Shown one piece after another: positions 1 through 9,304 of a stretch of DNA of 39,973 nucleotides. The notes below the pieces were generated by a model, which was given only the letters and a program-made list of their open reading frames with translations, did not search any database and was not told the origin of the DNA. The DNA comes from Opitutales bacterium. Lineage in GTDB: Bacteria > Verrucomicrobiota > Verrucomicrobiia > Opitutales > Oceanipulchritudinaceae. The stretch covers positions 1 through 39,973 of the forward strand of contig JAFIGE010000034.1 of the NCBI GenBank assembly GCA_020831585.1. The letters are read 5' to 3'. Numbering within the stretch: position 1 is the stretch's first letter; every line of letters starts with the position of its first letter. Made by a program: the position numbers and the translations under genes.

Positions 1-342
1 CAGTATGCGCTGCTGGAGCGGGCGTGGGGGGATGAGGCTCCGGGGGAGGGCGGGGAGAAGAAAGTGAGCGATGCGCGCGAGGCGGCCCGGTCGCGTGCGC
101 GGGACTACCGCTGGTATCTGCTCGGCGAGGGGAAGGTGGCGGGTGGAGATCTGACGCGGATCGAGGAGCTGCGCTGCCGGGTGCGCTACTTCACGGAAGG
201 GGTGGTGATCGGGAGCCAGGCGTATGTGGACCGGTGGTTTGCGGAGAATCGGGGCTGGTTTGGTCGCCGAAAGACAGGAGCGCAGGCAATGGGAGAGGGC
301 GATTCGGGAAGGCTTTTTGTCCTTTCCAAACGCGGAGGTTAG
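1..342 (+). CDS. REP-associated tyrosine (Y1/HUH) transposase, C-terminal part, cut by window edge
   Basis: The reading frame is open from base 1 and no start is needed inside the window, so this is the 3' end of a gene beginning upstream. The last ~60 residues (IEELRCRVRYFTEGVVIG...) match the C-terminal segment of the two complete transposases at 6162-7160 and 18406-19401, which read LRSRLRYMTQGAIIG and LHCRLRYMTRGAIIG. The HUH catalytic core lies outside the window, so family membership rests on this shared C-terminal region. In known REP-associated transposases this family mobilises or processes short palindromic repeats. It is the first of three paralogues in 40 kb. The protein ends about 115 bases before the ribosome recycling factor gene. 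Confidence 0.7.
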   Translation, partial: QYALLERAWGDEAPGEGGEKKVSDAREAARSRARDYRWYLLGEGKVAGGDLTRIEELRCRVRYFTEGVVIGSQAYVDRWFAENRGWFGRRKTGAQAMGEGDSGRLFVLSKRGG

Positions 343-457
343 CAGTCCGGTGCGGGGCCGTTGCGCTGATTTTCCGCTTGCGGGAAAGGAAGGGGGGATT
401 TGTCTTCGACTGAATGCCCCTCACCCGGTGGCGCATCTCTAAAAGAAAGGTATGATC

Positions 458-1033
458 ATGGACGAATCGATGGACTTTGAAACCCTCCTCCTCGAAACAG
501 AGGAGCACATGGAAAAGGCCCTCAAGCACACCTTGCACGAGTTTGCCAATATCCACACGGGCAAGGCGACTCCCGCGATGGTCGAGAATATTCAAGTCTA
601 TGTGGAGGCTTATGGTTCGAGCATGGCCATCCGCGAGTTGGGTGCGATCACGACACCCGATATGCGCACGCTGGCCATTCAGCCATGGGATAAATCGACT
701 GCCGGCCCCATTGAAAAAGCCATCCGTACGGCGGGCCTCGGCCTCAACCCAATTTCACGGGGCTCCGGTCTCATTATTCCGGTGCCTGAGCTTTCGGGGG
801 ATCGCCGCCGCGACCTCGTGAAAATCTGTTCGAGTCATGCGGAGGATGGCCGGGTGAGCGTGCGCCAAGCCCGTCACACCGCCATGGATACGCTGAAGAA
901 AATGAAGAACGACGGTGCTTCCGAGGATGATGTGCGGGTGCACGAGAAGGAGGTCCAGACCCTCACCGATAAATATACCGACCAAATCAACGCCGCCCTC
1001 AAGGCGAAGGAAGAGGAGCTTCTGAAGGTTTAG
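458..1033 (+). CDS. frr: Ribosome recycling factor
   Basis: Ribosome recycling factor, which with EF-G splits the post-termination ribosome in the cytoplasm. Family features are visible: an N-terminal helix with the HTGKATPAMVENI stretch, the AITTPDMRTLAIQPWDKS segment, the GLNPISRGSGLIIPVPEL loop and a C-terminal helix ending in KEEELLKV. The length of 191 aa is close to the usual ~185. Two in-frame ATGs are close together (452 and 458). An AAAGAAAGG ribosome-binding site ends at 450, too close for 452 but well spaced for 458, so 458 was chosen. frr usually follows tsf and pyrH; here a transposase gene tail lies directly upstream, so the usual neighbours are either further left or elsewhere. 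It converges with the antiporter gene at 1049. Confidence 0.96.
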   Translation: MDESMDFETLLLETEEHMEKALKHTLHEFANIHTGKATPAMVENIQVYVEAYGSSMAIRELGAITTPDMRTLAIQPWDKSTAGPIEKAIRTAGLGLNPISRGSGLIIPVPELSGDRRRDLVKICSSHAEDGRVSVRQARHTAMDTLKKMKNDGASEDDVRVHEKEVQTLTDKYTDQINAALKAKEEELLKV

Positions 1034-1048
1034 CCGAGAGGCAGGCGT

Positions 1049-2650
1049 TCATTCGCTTCGGGCCCCGACCGTCCCGGCATCTTTCGGGTGCACGGTTTGT
1101 ATCCAGTCGAGGAGGCTCTCGACGGTGCGTGCGGTCATGATAATCGGTCGTCCACCGAGCGCCTCGACTTCCCGCGCCTCGTCTTCATCGAACACCCGAA
1201 CGAATGGGCGCGTGCGGGCATATTGCTTGGCATGTCGCAAGAGGCCGTAGGTTTCCCGTGGATGGGTCGGCGCGCAGAGGATGGTCTTTGCCTCGCGGAT
1301 GCCCGCGCGATCAAGGGTTTCGGTGTCCATCGTGTCGATCTGTCGGCAATCAATCTTGCGCTCGCAGAGTTCGCGCACGCGTACGGCGTCGTCATCAAGC
1401 ACAACCAGTTCAAAGCCGGCCTCGCGCACCGAATCGAGCAGGTGATCGCCGAAGTAATCGAGGCCGACGAGGAGGACGTGATCCCTTGGAGGGTTTGCCG
1501 GAAGGGGCGTTCGTGGGCGCGGATGGAGGCGGAGGACAAGGTTGGTTACGCGATCGGTGGCGATGAAAGGGGTGAGGGTCATCGTCATCACAGTGAGGAA
1601 GACCACAAGGGAGAAGACTTCCGCGGCCAGCAGTCCGGCGGCCACTCCCTGCAGCACAAGGATGAGGGAAAACTCGCTCGTCTGCGTGAGGAGCAGACCG
1701 GTGCGTATGGCGTTGCGCGCGTTGAGGCCGCAGCGTTCCCCCAAAGCGGCGACGAGGGCAACGGTAAACCCGATGAGGATGGTGCCGAGGACAATTGCTT
1801 TGACCAAGATTTCCGGTGAGGGAATGGCGACGATGAGTCCGAGGACAACGAAGAAGACAGCGAGGAAAAAGTCGGAGAAGGACGCGAGGATACCGCGCAC
1901 GAGTCCGTTGGTGGGAAAGGCGGAGAGCGTAAACCCTGCGAAAAACGCCCCGACGATGAAAGGAAGCCCAAGGAGGCTCGACACGCTGACAAAGGCAAAG
2001 AGCAGGAGAAAGGCAAAAAGGAGGGTCTCCTCATCGTCCAAGTGAAGGGAGAGCGTGACCCAAGGCACAATCCAGCGATAGCAAATGAGCGCTCCGGCGG
2101 CGAGGGCCATGGTGGCGAGCACACCCGTGGCCACCGCCCCGGCCCCGTCACTCATCCGCACAAAAATAACGAGGAAGGCGACAATGATGGCATCCTGGAG
2201 CAGGAGCACGCCGGTGACCAGGCGCCCGAACGGTTCGAACATCCGCTGGGTTGTCTTCAGGTGGCGCACAACGACGAGGGTGGAACTCGCCGCAAGGGCA
2301 GCCCCCAGATAGGCCGCCGTAAGCCAGTCAAAACCGAGGAGGTTCCCGCAGGCGAACATGATCAAGCCGATACAGCAAAACTGCCCCAGCCCGATGATGA
2401 GGACGGGCTTGAGGCGGTGGCGCACCCGGTGCGGGCTCAGTTCGACGCCAGCGGCGAAAACAATCACGGCGAGACCGAGCGAAAGCGTATCAAAGAGCAG
2501 ATCCTCGGGCACCGTTCGCCCGCTCCACTGAATGATTTGCTGAATCGCTAGGCCACCGATGAGAAAGAGTGGGATCGACGGGATGCGCAGCCAACGGGCT
2601 ATCCCGGCGGCAATTGCCGCGACCGCGAGAATGATCGCGAGCCCGCTCAC
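1049..2650 (-). CDS. CPA2-family cation:proton antiporter with RCK/TrkA-N domain (second of pair)
   Basis: A 533-aa membrane protein of the KefB/CPA2 monovalent cation:proton antiporter family. Roughly residues 1-375 form a dozen hydrophobic segments, including AGVELSPHRV (the usual GLEL region). A short linker follows, then a C-terminal RCK/TrkA-N nucleotide-binding domain starting at DHVLLVGLDYFGDHLL. In the Rossmann turn the common GxGxxG is GLDYFG. The start is a GTG at 2650 that overlaps the stop of the upstream gene (GTGA), preceded by a strong GGAGGGG ribosome-binding site, so the two genes are translationally coupled. The partner is a second antiporter of the same family, suggesting a pair working together or with different ion preference. 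The transported ion cannot be told from sequence. Confidence 0.88.
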   Translation of the reverse strand: MSGLAIILAVAAIAAGIARWLRIPSIPLFLIGGLAIQQIIQWSGRTVPEDLLFDTLSLGLAVIVFAAGVELSPHRVRHRLKPVLIIGLGQFCCIGLIMFACGNLLGFDWLTAAYLGAALAASSTLVVVRHLKTTQRMFEPFGRLVTGVLLLQDAIIVAFLVIFVRMSDGAGAVATGVLATMALAAGALICYRWIVPWVTLSLHLDDEETLLFAFLLLFAFVSVSSLLGLPFIVGAFFAGFTLSAFPTNGLVRGILASFSDFFLAVFFVVLGLIVAIPSPEILVKAIVLGTILIGFTVALVAALGERCGLNARNAIRTGLLLTQTSEFSLILVLQGVAAGLLAAEVFSLVVFLTVMTMTLTPFIATDRVTNLVLRLHPRPRTPLPANPPRDHVLLVGLDYFGDHLLDSVREAGFELVVLDDDAVRVRELCERKIDCRQIDTMDTETLDRAGIREAKTILCAPTHPRETYGLLRHAKQYARTRPFVRVFDEDEAREVEALGGRPIIMTARTVESLLDWIQTVHPKDAGTVGARSE

Positions 2651-4275
2651 GAGATCCCCTCCTCCCGCAACCGTTGGCGCTGTGTGACGATACCGTCGAC
2701 CTTGGGCATCATGAGGTAATCGGCTTCAAGTTCGAGAAGGTCGTCGACCACCGAGGCATCGAAGGCGTGCACGGCGAGCGGAACCCCGGCCTCCTTGCAG
2801 CGAAAGGCGAGGAGCATGTTGGCATCTTCGATTTGCAGGGCTGAAATGACGAGCCGCGCGCGCTCAAAACCGGATTCCTCCACGACCGATTTGTATTCGA
2901 TATTGCCGATGAGCGTCTCGCAGGGCAGGTCGACCAGCTTACCCGGGTCGGTATCGATGGCGAGGGTCTCTTCTCCACAGGCGTGCAGACGGCGGGCAAT
3001 CTTGCGTCCAAGCGGGTTCATCCCAATCACCAGGATGTGACCGCTTCGTTCCACCGCCGGTTTCTCCTCCGGTTGGCTGCCTCTGGTGGGGAAGAGGCGA
3101 AAGACTTTCAGGTGGGCAAGGATCTTGTAAAGCCGCTCGCTTTGCAAAATCATGTAAGCCGATATCACGATGGTGATGACACCCACCAGTGCCGTTATGG
3201 AAAGGATGCGCGCCCCAATCAAACCAGCGGTGACCCCCATGGCGGCAAAGATGAAGGAAAATTCGCTTATCTGGGCAACTGTGACGCTTGTCTTGAAGGC
3301 GGTCTTTTCCCCATAGCCCATGCGGGTGATGATGATGAGAAAGATGAGCGGATTCCCGATGAGGACGAAGGCCGCGAGGACCAACGATTCAAACCACGCT
3401 TCGCGGGCATCACCGAACTCCATCTGCGCGCCGAGCGTGAGGAAAAACACGGCGACAAAGAAGTTCATGAGCGGGTGCACGCGGCGGCGCAAGTCGTCGT
3501 TGTAGGGGAGTTGCGCGAGGCTGATCCCGGCGAGAAAAGCACCGATCTCCAGCGAGAGGCCGAGAATTTCTGCGGAAAGGACGATGAGAAAGCACCAGCA
3601 GAGCGCCCAGAGGAAAATCACATCCGGTGAGCGCGCGGCCCAGGCAAAGGGCTTCGGGAGGATGTATTTGGCGGCCACGAGCATCGCCAGACAGATGATC
3701 CCCATGCCGCCGAAGGCCTTGAGGATGCCGAGGCTCACGCTGGCAACCGTCATTTCCTCCCCCCGGCCAAAACCGGAAAGGAAGGTCAGGGCGAAGATCA
3801 CGACGATATCCTGCACCAGGAAGATACCCACCGCGATGCGCCCGTAGAGGCGGTTGAGGTCGCCCAGTTGATCGAGTAATTTCACCACCACGACGGTGCT
3901 GCTGAAGGTCAGTCCGGTGGCCAGAAAGACCGATTCCATGACTGTGAAATCGAGCAGAAGGCAGATGACAAAGCCTCCGGCGGCGGTGAAGACGACCTGC
4001 CCCAGGCCTGCGGCCACGGCCACCTTGCCGACATCCTTGATCTTGTTGAAGCTCAGCTCCAGGCCGACCAGGAAGAGAAGCAGAGCGATCCCGAACTCGG
4101 CGATCAATTCGAGGGAGTGGTCCACCTCGACCCATCCGAAGGCCGGACCGAGAAGGAGGCCGGCAAGGATGTAGGAGACAATGCTCGGCACGCGCAGAAA
4201 CCGTCCGAAAAAAGCAACGACGGCCGCCGCGATAAAAAGCAGGCCCAGATTCCGAAGAAAAGAAAGTTCTTCCAC
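2647..4275 (-). CDS. CPA2-family cation:proton antiporter with RCK/TrkA-N domain (first of pair)
   Basis: A 542-aa KefB-like integral membrane antiporter. The membrane domain runs from about residue 8 to 395, with the conserved VGLELSFNKIK region, and an RCK/TrkA-N domain begins at SGHILVIGMNPLGRKIA. The reading frame stays open upstream to about 4500, but that stretch has no hydrophobic or family character and would run into hisC on the other strand. The GTG at 4275 has an AGGA site about five bases upstream and gives a standard start (VEELSFLRNLGLLF). A TTG slightly further upstream is an alternative. It heads a two-gene operon with the overlapping antiporter at 1049-2650 and is divergent from hisC, sharing a ~150-bp control region. 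Confidence 0.87.
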   Translation of the reverse strand: MEELSFLRNLGLLFIAAAVVAFFGRFLRVPSIVSYILAGLLLGPAFGWVEVDHSLELIAEFGIALLLFLVGLELSFNKIKDVGKVAVAAGLGQVVFTAAGGFVICLLLDFTVMESVFLATGLTFSSTVVVVKLLDQLGDLNRLYGRIAVGIFLVQDIVVIFALTFLSGFGRGEEMTVASVSLGILKAFGGMGIICLAMLVAAKYILPKPFAWAARSPDVIFLWALCWCFLIVLSAEILGLSLEIGAFLAGISLAQLPYNDDLRRRVHPLMNFFVAVFFLTLGAQMEFGDAREAWFESLVLAAFVLIGNPLIFLIIITRMGYGEKTAFKTSVTVAQISEFSFIFAAMGVTAGLIGARILSITALVGVITIVISAYMILQSERLYKILAHLKVFRLFPTRGSQPEEKPAVERSGHILVIGMNPLGRKIARRLHACGEETLAIDTDPGKLVDLPCETLIGNIEYKSVVEESGFERARLVISALQIEDANMLLAFRCKEAGVPLAVHAFDASVVDDLLELEADYLMMPKVDGIVTQRQRLREEGIS

Positions 4276-4428
4276 GCGTCCTGAAACCGTCGCTCCAACT
4301 GCGGCGAGGGCCAAGCTTAAAAGTGCTATTTTTAGCAGAATATGGGACTCGGCGACCCTGGGATTTGGTTGGGTTTGACGCTTTCGTGTTGAGTTGTGCG
4401 GGGGGGAGGGGCAGCTTTCCTCTTTTTC

Positions 4429-5556
4429 ATGAAACCGCTCTCGTCCCAAGCCGTCCAAGAAGATCCTGCTGCTTTGATTCGCGATCAGGTGGTGCCGCAT
4501 GTGCGGGCAGTGAGTCCTTACGTGCCGGGCGATCAGCCCTCGGGTGGCGGTTGGGTAAAGCTGAATACCAACGAGCTACCTTATCCGTGCAGCCCGCGCG
4601 TCGGTCCGGCTATCGCCGCGGAGGTGGTGCGTTTGCCCAAATATCCCGATCCGGCGAGCCGGCCCCTGCGGGCGGCCATCGCTCGCCATCATGCAGTCGG
4701 AGCCGATCAGGTGATCGTGGGCAACGGTTCGGATGATATCCTCAATCTCCTCGTGCGGGTCTTCTCACCGGAAGGGCACGGGACGTGGATGACCTTTCCG
4801 GGCTACTCGCTGTATCCCACGCTCGTGGCCATTCGCGGATCGCGCATCCACCAGGTGCCTTTTGCAGAGGATATGCGCCTGCCCATCGAGGCTCTCGTGT
4901 CCGCCGACCCGGCGCTGCTTTTCCTCACCACGCCAAACGCGCCCACCGGTGTGGGTTTCCCGAATGAGGAAATCCGGGCTCTGCTTGAGGGCACGCGGGG
5001 CATCGTCGTGGCGGATGAGGCGTATGCCGATTTCGCGAACGAAAATGCTATCGCCCTGCTGGCTGAATGCCCTCGTCTTGTCATTACGCGCACATTTTCC
5101 AAGAGCTTCGGGCTCGCCGGTTTGCGGGTGGGCTATGCCTTGGCGCATCCGGAAGTGATCGGTTATCTTGATCGCGTGCGCGACAGCTACAATGTCAATC
5201 GCCTCAGCCAAGCGGGAGCCCTTGTCGCCCTCGAAGACACCGCCTACTATGCCGATGTCGTTGCACGGGTGAAGTCGACCCGCGACCGCTTTGCCCATTC
5301 CCTGCGGGAACGCGGCTGGTTTACTTATCCTTCGGCGACGAATTTTGTCTTTACCCGGCCGGCAACGCCTGCGGGAGCGATGGGGGCGGGTGTCGCCCGG
5401 TCACTATTTGAGCATCTTCGGAACGACCGCATTCTGGTGCGGTATTTCCCTTCACACCCCTTCACGGAAGCCTTCCTTCGAATCAGCATCGGAACGGACG
5501 AAGACATGGCTGTCGTGGAAAATTCAATACAAAAATGGATACCCCCAGCAGAATAG
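4429..5556 (+). CDS. hisC: Histidinol-phosphate aminotransferase
   Basis: A 375-aa class I/II PLP-dependent aminotransferase that converts imidazole-acetol phosphate to histidinol phosphate in histidine synthesis. Seen in sequence: [15 protein letters not shown] near the N terminus, [23 protein letters not shown] (substrate/PLP loop), [10 protein letters not shown], and [16 protein letters not shown] with the PLP-binding lysine at residue 225. The ATG at 4429 was chosen over an in-frame GTG at 4396, because the purine-rich GGGGGAGGGG run lies inside the longer version. That run is rather far (~17 bases) from the ATG. The gene overlaps hisB by 22 bases, which supports its role as HisC rather than another family I aminotransferase. 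Confidence 0.93.
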   Translation: MKPLSSQAVQEDPAALIRDQVVPHVRAVSPYVPGDQPSGGGWVKLNTNELPYPCSPRVGPAIAAEVVRLPKYPDPASRPLRAAIARHHAVGADQVIVGNGSDDILNLLVRVFSPEGHGTWMTFPGYSLYPTLVAIRGSRIHQVPFAEDMRLPIEALVSADPALLFLTTPNAPTGVGFPNEEIRALLEGTRGIVVADEAYADFANENAIALLAECPRLVITRTFSKSFGLAGLRVGYALAHPEVIGYLDRVRDSYNVNRLSQAGALVALEDTAYYADVVARVKSTRDRFAHSLRERGWFTYPSATNFVFTRPATPAGAMGAGVARSLFEHLRNDRILVRYFPSHPFTEAFLRISIGTDEDMAVVENSIQKWIPPAE

Positions 5557-6137
5557 CCGAACGCACGCGCAACACCTCGGAGACGCAGATTCGTCTGCGG
5601 CTGAACGTCGATGGAACCGGCATCGCCGATGTGCAAACCGGCATCCCGTTCTTCGACCACATGCTCACGCTTTTTGCGCGGCACGGACTCTTTGATTTGG
5701 AAGTGCGGGCAACGGGAGATCTGGATGTCGATTATCATCACACCGTTGAGGATGTGGGGATTGTCCTCGGCGAGGTCCTGAAGGCGGCTCTTGGCGAGAA
5801 GCGCGGCATCCGCCGGTATGGTTTTTGGCTGCTGCCAATGGACGAGTGCCTCGCACGCGTTGCCTTGGATCTGAGCGGTCGGCCCGCCATGGTTTATCGG
5901 GTGGAGGCGCGCGAGGTCTTTGTGCGCGATTTCAACATTCAGCTCGTGCGTGAGTTTTTCCAGGCGTTTGCCAATGCTGTGGGGGCCAATGTCCACATCG
6001 CTCTGGAATACGGTGATGAGCCTCATCACATCGCGGAGGCCATCTTCAAAGCATTTGCCCGCGCCCTCGACGTCGCCACGCAATACGATCCGCGCCTGGG
6101 CGATGGCCTCCCGACCACAAAAGGGCTGCTCGCCTGA
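5535..6137 (+). CDS. hisB: Imidazoleglycerol-phosphate dehydratase
   Basis: A monofunctional 200-aa IGP dehydratase, the sixth step of histidine synthesis. The metal-binding signatures of the family are present: [28 protein letters not shown], and a C-terminal [18 protein letters not shown]. There is no phosphatase domain, unlike the bifunctional enterobacterial HisB. Its start lies inside the end of hisC (22-base overlap), so the two are probably cotranscribed and coupled. The operon stops here: only 24 bases separate the hisB stop from the convergent end of a transposase gene. The remaining his genes are not in the window. Confidence 0.95.
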   Translation: MDTPSRIAERTRNTSETQIRLRLNVDGTGIADVQTGIPFFDHMLTLFARHGLFDLEVRATGDLDVDYHHTVEDVGIVLGEVLKAALGEKRGIRRYGFWLLPMDECLARVALDLSGRPAMVYRVEAREVFVRDFNIQLVREFFQAFANAVGANVHIALEYGDEPHHIAEAIFKAFARALDVATQYDPRLGDGLPTTKGLLA

Positions 6138-6161
6138 TCAAGATTTCCAAGCGTGACCTGA

Positions 6162-7160
6162 TTACCTCCGGTTGCTGGCTGTAAAAAGATCTTCGCCATC
6201 AAAGCCGTTGGCAGGGGATGGTGCTGTGGTTCGGCTGGCGGCGGCTTCGCCCCGGCGTTCACGCATCCATGATTCCACGAAGGTCTTTGTTCCAATAATG
6301 GCCCCTTGCGTCATGTAGCGCAGACGGGAGCGGAGCGTTTGTCCGCGGCTCAGGGTTCCCCCGCTTTTTCTTACGGCCTTCACCGCTTCCGGTGTGAATG
6401 CCCGTCGCTTGCGCGGATCCGAGCCCGTCACATACAGATACTCGCGGTAACGCGCGGCGACGGTCTCCGGCGGGTCGTCACGGTTGTCCGCAATCCATCG
6501 ATAGAGGGCGTAGCGTTTTCCCTGCCCCGATCCGGTGGCCGCGCCATATCCGCTCCATCGGTAGTCCTTTGGGTCATCGGCGGCCCCGGCCCGCACCGGG
6601 TTCAAATCAATGTAAGCCGCCACCGCCCGCACCGCCACCCGCGAGTTTTCCACCAATACGCTCCGGAATCGGCCTTCCCAGAGGGTACCCACCCGGTCAA
6701 ACTTGCCATTGAAGAGAATCGAATAACGCTGTTTCAGAATCTTCATAAACATCGGCAGCGAGGCCATCCTTCCCATCAACAAGCCCCGCATAGCCTCCCT
6801 CACTTCGCCCCCCGCCCGCAGCGCAGCCTCAATCCGTGCCATTGAAAGCGGCTGTCCTTTGCGTTCTCCCCCGTAAAGCAACCGCGCCCGCGCCAGCAGT
6901 TCATCATCGCTGAGTTCACCCGGCTCGCCCGGCACCCGGATCAGCAAATGGAAGTGGTTGTCCAGCAGCGCATACGTGATGATCTCCACGCCACAAAACC
7001 CCGCCACCCGTTCCATCAGGCCTCGAAAAGTCTCCTTTTCCACATCGGTCAAAAGGAAAGCCTGGCCACACACACGGCTCACCGCATGATAAATCGCATC
7101 CACGCCCTTCCGCCCCGCACGGGGCAATCTTCGGCTCTTTGGAGGTATCAGGTATTTCAT
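6162..7160 (-). CDS. REP-associated tyrosine (Y1/HUH) transposase
   Basis: A 332-aa single-stranded DNA transposase of the Y1 family. The HUH motif is in LLDNHFHLLIRVP (about residues 65-77), and the helix ILKQRYSILFNGKFDRVGTL carries the likely catalytic tyrosine, followed by LWEGRFRSVLVE and AAYIDLNPVRAG, all typical of the REP-associated (RAYT) group. A C-terminal extension contains LRSRLRYMTQGAIIGT, shared with the paralogues at the left edge and at 18406. The ATG at 7160 aligns with the MQLVPPKSRR start of the second copy; a TTG one codon earlier is possible. No flanking inverted repeats or target-site duplications were found, in line with RAYTs usually being single-copy, resident genes. 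Confidence 0.87.
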   Translation of the reverse strand: MKYLIPPKSRRLPRAGRKGVDAIYHAVSRVCGQAFLLTDVEKETFRGLMERVAGFCGVEIITYALLDNHFHLLIRVPGEPGELSDDELLARARLLYGGERKGQPLSMARIEAALRAGGEVREAMRGLLMGRMASLPMFMKILKQRYSILFNGKFDRVGTLWEGRFRSVLVENSRVAVRAVAAYIDLNPVRAGAADDPKDYRWSGYGAATGSGQGKRYALYRWIADNRDDPPETVAARYREYLYVTGSDPRKRRAFTPEAVKAVRKSGGTLSRGQTLRSRLRYMTQGAIIGTKTFVESWMRERRGEAAASRTTAPSPANGFDGEDLFTASNRR

Positions 7161-7266
7161 CAACCGTCATCCCCTCCCGAATCCGCATCAAACGCAAGAA
7201 AAATTTTACCGGTAGCAAAAATTGATTTGGATTGCGTGGTGGAGTGGGGGTGGTCATGATCGGGGA

Positions 7267-7932
7267 ATGATCGATACATTGTCGCTTGCGGAGGATGTGG
7301 TGTTGCTGGCCTTGGATGAGGGGAGCGGGCGATTGCGCTCTTTGCCTGACCGGGCTTTGGATTATGCGTTGGCGGGTGCCTTTTTGGCGGAATTGACGCG
7401 TGCCGGGCACGTGAGTCTGGAAGGGGAGGGGGTGCGAATCCGGAAAGGGGACCCTCCGGAGGATGCGCGGATGGCTGCGGTCTTTCGGGAGGTCGCGCGA
7501 CAGGAGCCGCGCTCGTTGGCTCATGTTTTGTCGTTTCTGGCCGCTGAGGGAACGGAGCTGCGCGAACGGGTGGTGGAGGATCTGGTGCGCAAGGGGGTTC
7601 TCGAAGAGACGGAGGAGGCCGTTCTGTGGGTTTTCCACCGCACGCGCTATCCGGCTATCGACCACCGCCAGGAAGAGATCGTGCGGGCACGCTTGCGGCG
7701 GATCATTCTTGGCGGCGAAGAGATGGAGCCGTCGGAGGAAGATGTGATTCTCGTGGGCCTGGTGCACGCCTGTCAACTGGAGCATCTTGTCTTGTCGGAA
7801 GAGGAACTGCGGGGTAACCGCGAACATATTCAAGCGCTTTCGCGCTCCCATGTTATCAGCCGTACCGTTTTTGATACGATTCAGGAGATTCATCGGGCGC
7901 TGCTGGAGATTCGCACCTATTCGGGTTGGTGA
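7267..7932 (+). CDS. GOLPH3/VPS74-like (GPP34) protein
   Basis: A 221-aa soluble protein resembling the GPP34 family (Golgi phosphoprotein 3; yeast Vps74). The family pattern is an all-helical fold starting with a LSLAEDVVLLALDEGSGRL segment, then ALAGAFLAELTRAGHV, and later VEDLVRKGVL, RTRYPAIDHRQEEIVRARLR and EDVILVGLVHACQLEH, all visible here. In eukaryotes the family binds PtdIns4P and sorts glycosyltransferases. Bacterial members are known but their role is unclear. No signal peptide or membrane segment is seen. The ATG at 7267 follows GGGGA directly; a purine-rich GGAGTGGGGGTGG stretch lies further upstream. It is divergent from the transposase at 7160 and is followed by DoxX about 100 bases later. 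Confidence 0.8.
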   Translation: MIDTLSLAEDVVLLALDEGSGRLRSLPDRALDYALAGAFLAELTRAGHVSLEGEGVRIRKGDPPEDARMAAVFREVARQEPRSLAHVLSFLAAEGTELRERVVEDLVRKGVLEETEEAVLWVFHRTRYPAIDHRQEEIVRARLRRIILGGEEMEPSEEDVILVGLVHACQLEHLVLSEEELRGNREHIQALSRSHVISRTVFDTIQEIHRALLEIRTYSGW

Positions 7933-8035
7933 GGGGCACTTCCGGGGCTTGGAAAACTCTGCTTGATTGGCTGAACGGGGCGGCTAGCGTTTGGGGTATT
8001 GCGGAAATGCCTCCGCATCTTCATTTCACTAACCC

Positions 8036-8452
8036 ATGCACGCACTTTTCCATCGCCCGGAGCTCGGGCTTCTTATCATTCGTGTCGCCGTTGGGGCGTC
8101 CCTTTTTTGGTATGGTCTGCAAAAGTTTCTCGGCGGCCAGGAGACCCTCGCCGCCGTCGGGTCAAACGTGAGCAAGCTGGGGATCGCGGTGCCGACGGAT
8201 ACGGTGTTGCCGCTCTTTTTCGGGATTATGGCGGCGCTGGTGCAATCACTCGGCGGCGCGCTTCTCGTGGTGGGGTTTGCCATGCGCACGGCAGTGGCCG
8301 CCCTGCTCTTTGTGATGCTCGTGGCACTGGCCACGGCTTACGATCAATCGGGGGGCACTTTCCAGAGCTGGGGCTACCCGTTGATCATGGTGACGACGCT
8401 TCTCGGGCTCCTGTTCACGGGTCCGGGGCGTTTGAGCATTCAAAAGGATTGA
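8036..8452 (+). CDS. DoxX family membrane protein
   Basis: A 138-aa inner-membrane protein with four hydrophobic segments: around residues 10-28, 58-80, 84-100 and 112-127. The family signature LIIRVAVGASLFWYGLQKFLGG at the N terminus is typical of the DoxX group. Some members associate with redox or stress functions, but most are uncharacterised, so no reaction is assigned. Only four bases separate its stop from the next gene, a fumarylacetoacetate hydrolase family enzyme, so they are probably cotranscribed. There is no clear ribosome-binding site in front of the ATG. Confidence 0.87.
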   Translation: MHALFHRPELGLLIIRVAVGASLFWYGLQKFLGGQETLAAVGSNVSKLGIAVPTDTVLPLFFGIMAALVQSLGGALLVVGFAMRTAVAALLFVMLVALATAYDQSGGTFQSWGYPLIMVTTLLGLLFTGPGRLSIQKD

Positions 8453-8456
8453 CCCC

Positions 8457-9275
8457 ATGCGCTTCATCCGCACCCGTCAGGCCGATGGCGCCGCCGTCCA
8501 TGCCGTTCTCCTTTCCGATGGCCGCGCGCGTGCGCTTCCGGGGCCTCCCTGGGAGAGCCGCGAAGCAGTGGGCGAGGCCTTTGTTCCGGGTCCTCGGCTT
8601 GCTCCGGTGTTGCCGCCGGTTATTATCGGGATCGCGCAGAACTACCGCGCCCATGCCGCCGAGATGGGGGGGGAGTTGGGCGAGCATCCGGTTTACTTCA
8701 TGAAGCTGCCCACGAACGTGCAGGATCCGGATGAACCGATCCGCCTGCCCCGCGCGCTGCGGAGCGACAAGGTGGATTACGAAGGCGAGTTGGCGGTCGT
8801 TCTCGGTCGAACTTGCCGGGACGTGTCGCCGGAAGAGGCCATGGACGCGGTGCTCGGCTTTTGCATCGCGAACGACGTGACGGCGCGCGATTGGCAGAAG
8901 GAATGGGGAGGCGGCCAGTTCTGCCGGGGAAAGTCGTTTGATACCTTTTGCCCCCTCGGGCCGGAACTTGTGACACTCGACGAACTGCGGAATCCTTTTG
9001 CCCTCGATTTGACTACCCGCCTCAACGGTGAGGTTGTGCAGGCCTCTTCCACAGACGACCTCATTTTCGATATCCCCACCCTCATCGCTTTTCTCTCCGG
9101 TTCCACGACGCTCCCGGCGGGCACGGTTATCCTGACGGGGACCCCTTCCGGCGTCGGCATGGCGCGTACGCCGCCGCGGTATCTGCGTGCGGGCGATGTG
9201 GTGGAGATTGAGATTGAGGGCCTGGGTCGACTGCGCAATCCGGTGGTGGAGGAATGTGCGGGGGCACCGGTTTAG
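8457..9275 (+). CDS. Fumarylacetoacetate hydrolase family protein
   Basis: A 272-aa enzyme of the FAH superfamily, which cleaves or hydrates 2-oxo acids and acylpyruvates using a divalent metal. Visible family features are IGIAQNYRAHAAEMG, VDYEGELAVVLGRTCRDVSPEEA with the acidic metal ligands, FCIANDVTARDWQ, and near the C terminus TGTPSGVGMARTPPRYLRAGDVVEIEIEGLG. The N-terminal ~60 residues are the small cap domain often seen in bacterial members. An AAAAGGA site precedes the ATG by about nine bases. The substrate cannot be read from sequence. The gene sits four bases after doxX. Confidence 0.92.
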   Translation: MRFIRTRQADGAAVHAVLLSDGRARALPGPPWESREAVGEAFVPGPRLAPVLPPVIIGIAQNYRAHAAEMGGELGEHPVYFMKLPTNVQDPDEPIRLPRALRSDKVDYEGELAVVLGRTCRDVSPEEAMDAVLGFCIANDVTARDWQKEWGGGQFCRGKSFDTFCPLGPELVTLDELRNPFALDLTTRLNGEVVQASSTDDLIFDIPTLIAFLSGSTTLPAGTVILTGTPSGVGMARTPPRYLRAGDVVEIEIEGLGRLRNPVVEECAGAPV

Positions 9276-9304
9276 GATTTGATTATGTTTGTATCAGAAA
9301 TTTC

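Noticed and set aside
4276-4500. Longer N terminus for the first antiporter
   Set aside because: The extension is hydrophilic, not family-like and would overlap hisC on the other strand.
6100-7270. Terminal inverted repeats or target duplications around the second transposase
   Set aside because: None seen on either side; REP-type transposases normally lack them.
6916-7893. 325-codon open frame on the minus strand
   Set aside because: Overlaps the start of the transposase and the whole GPP34 gene; composition looks non-coding.
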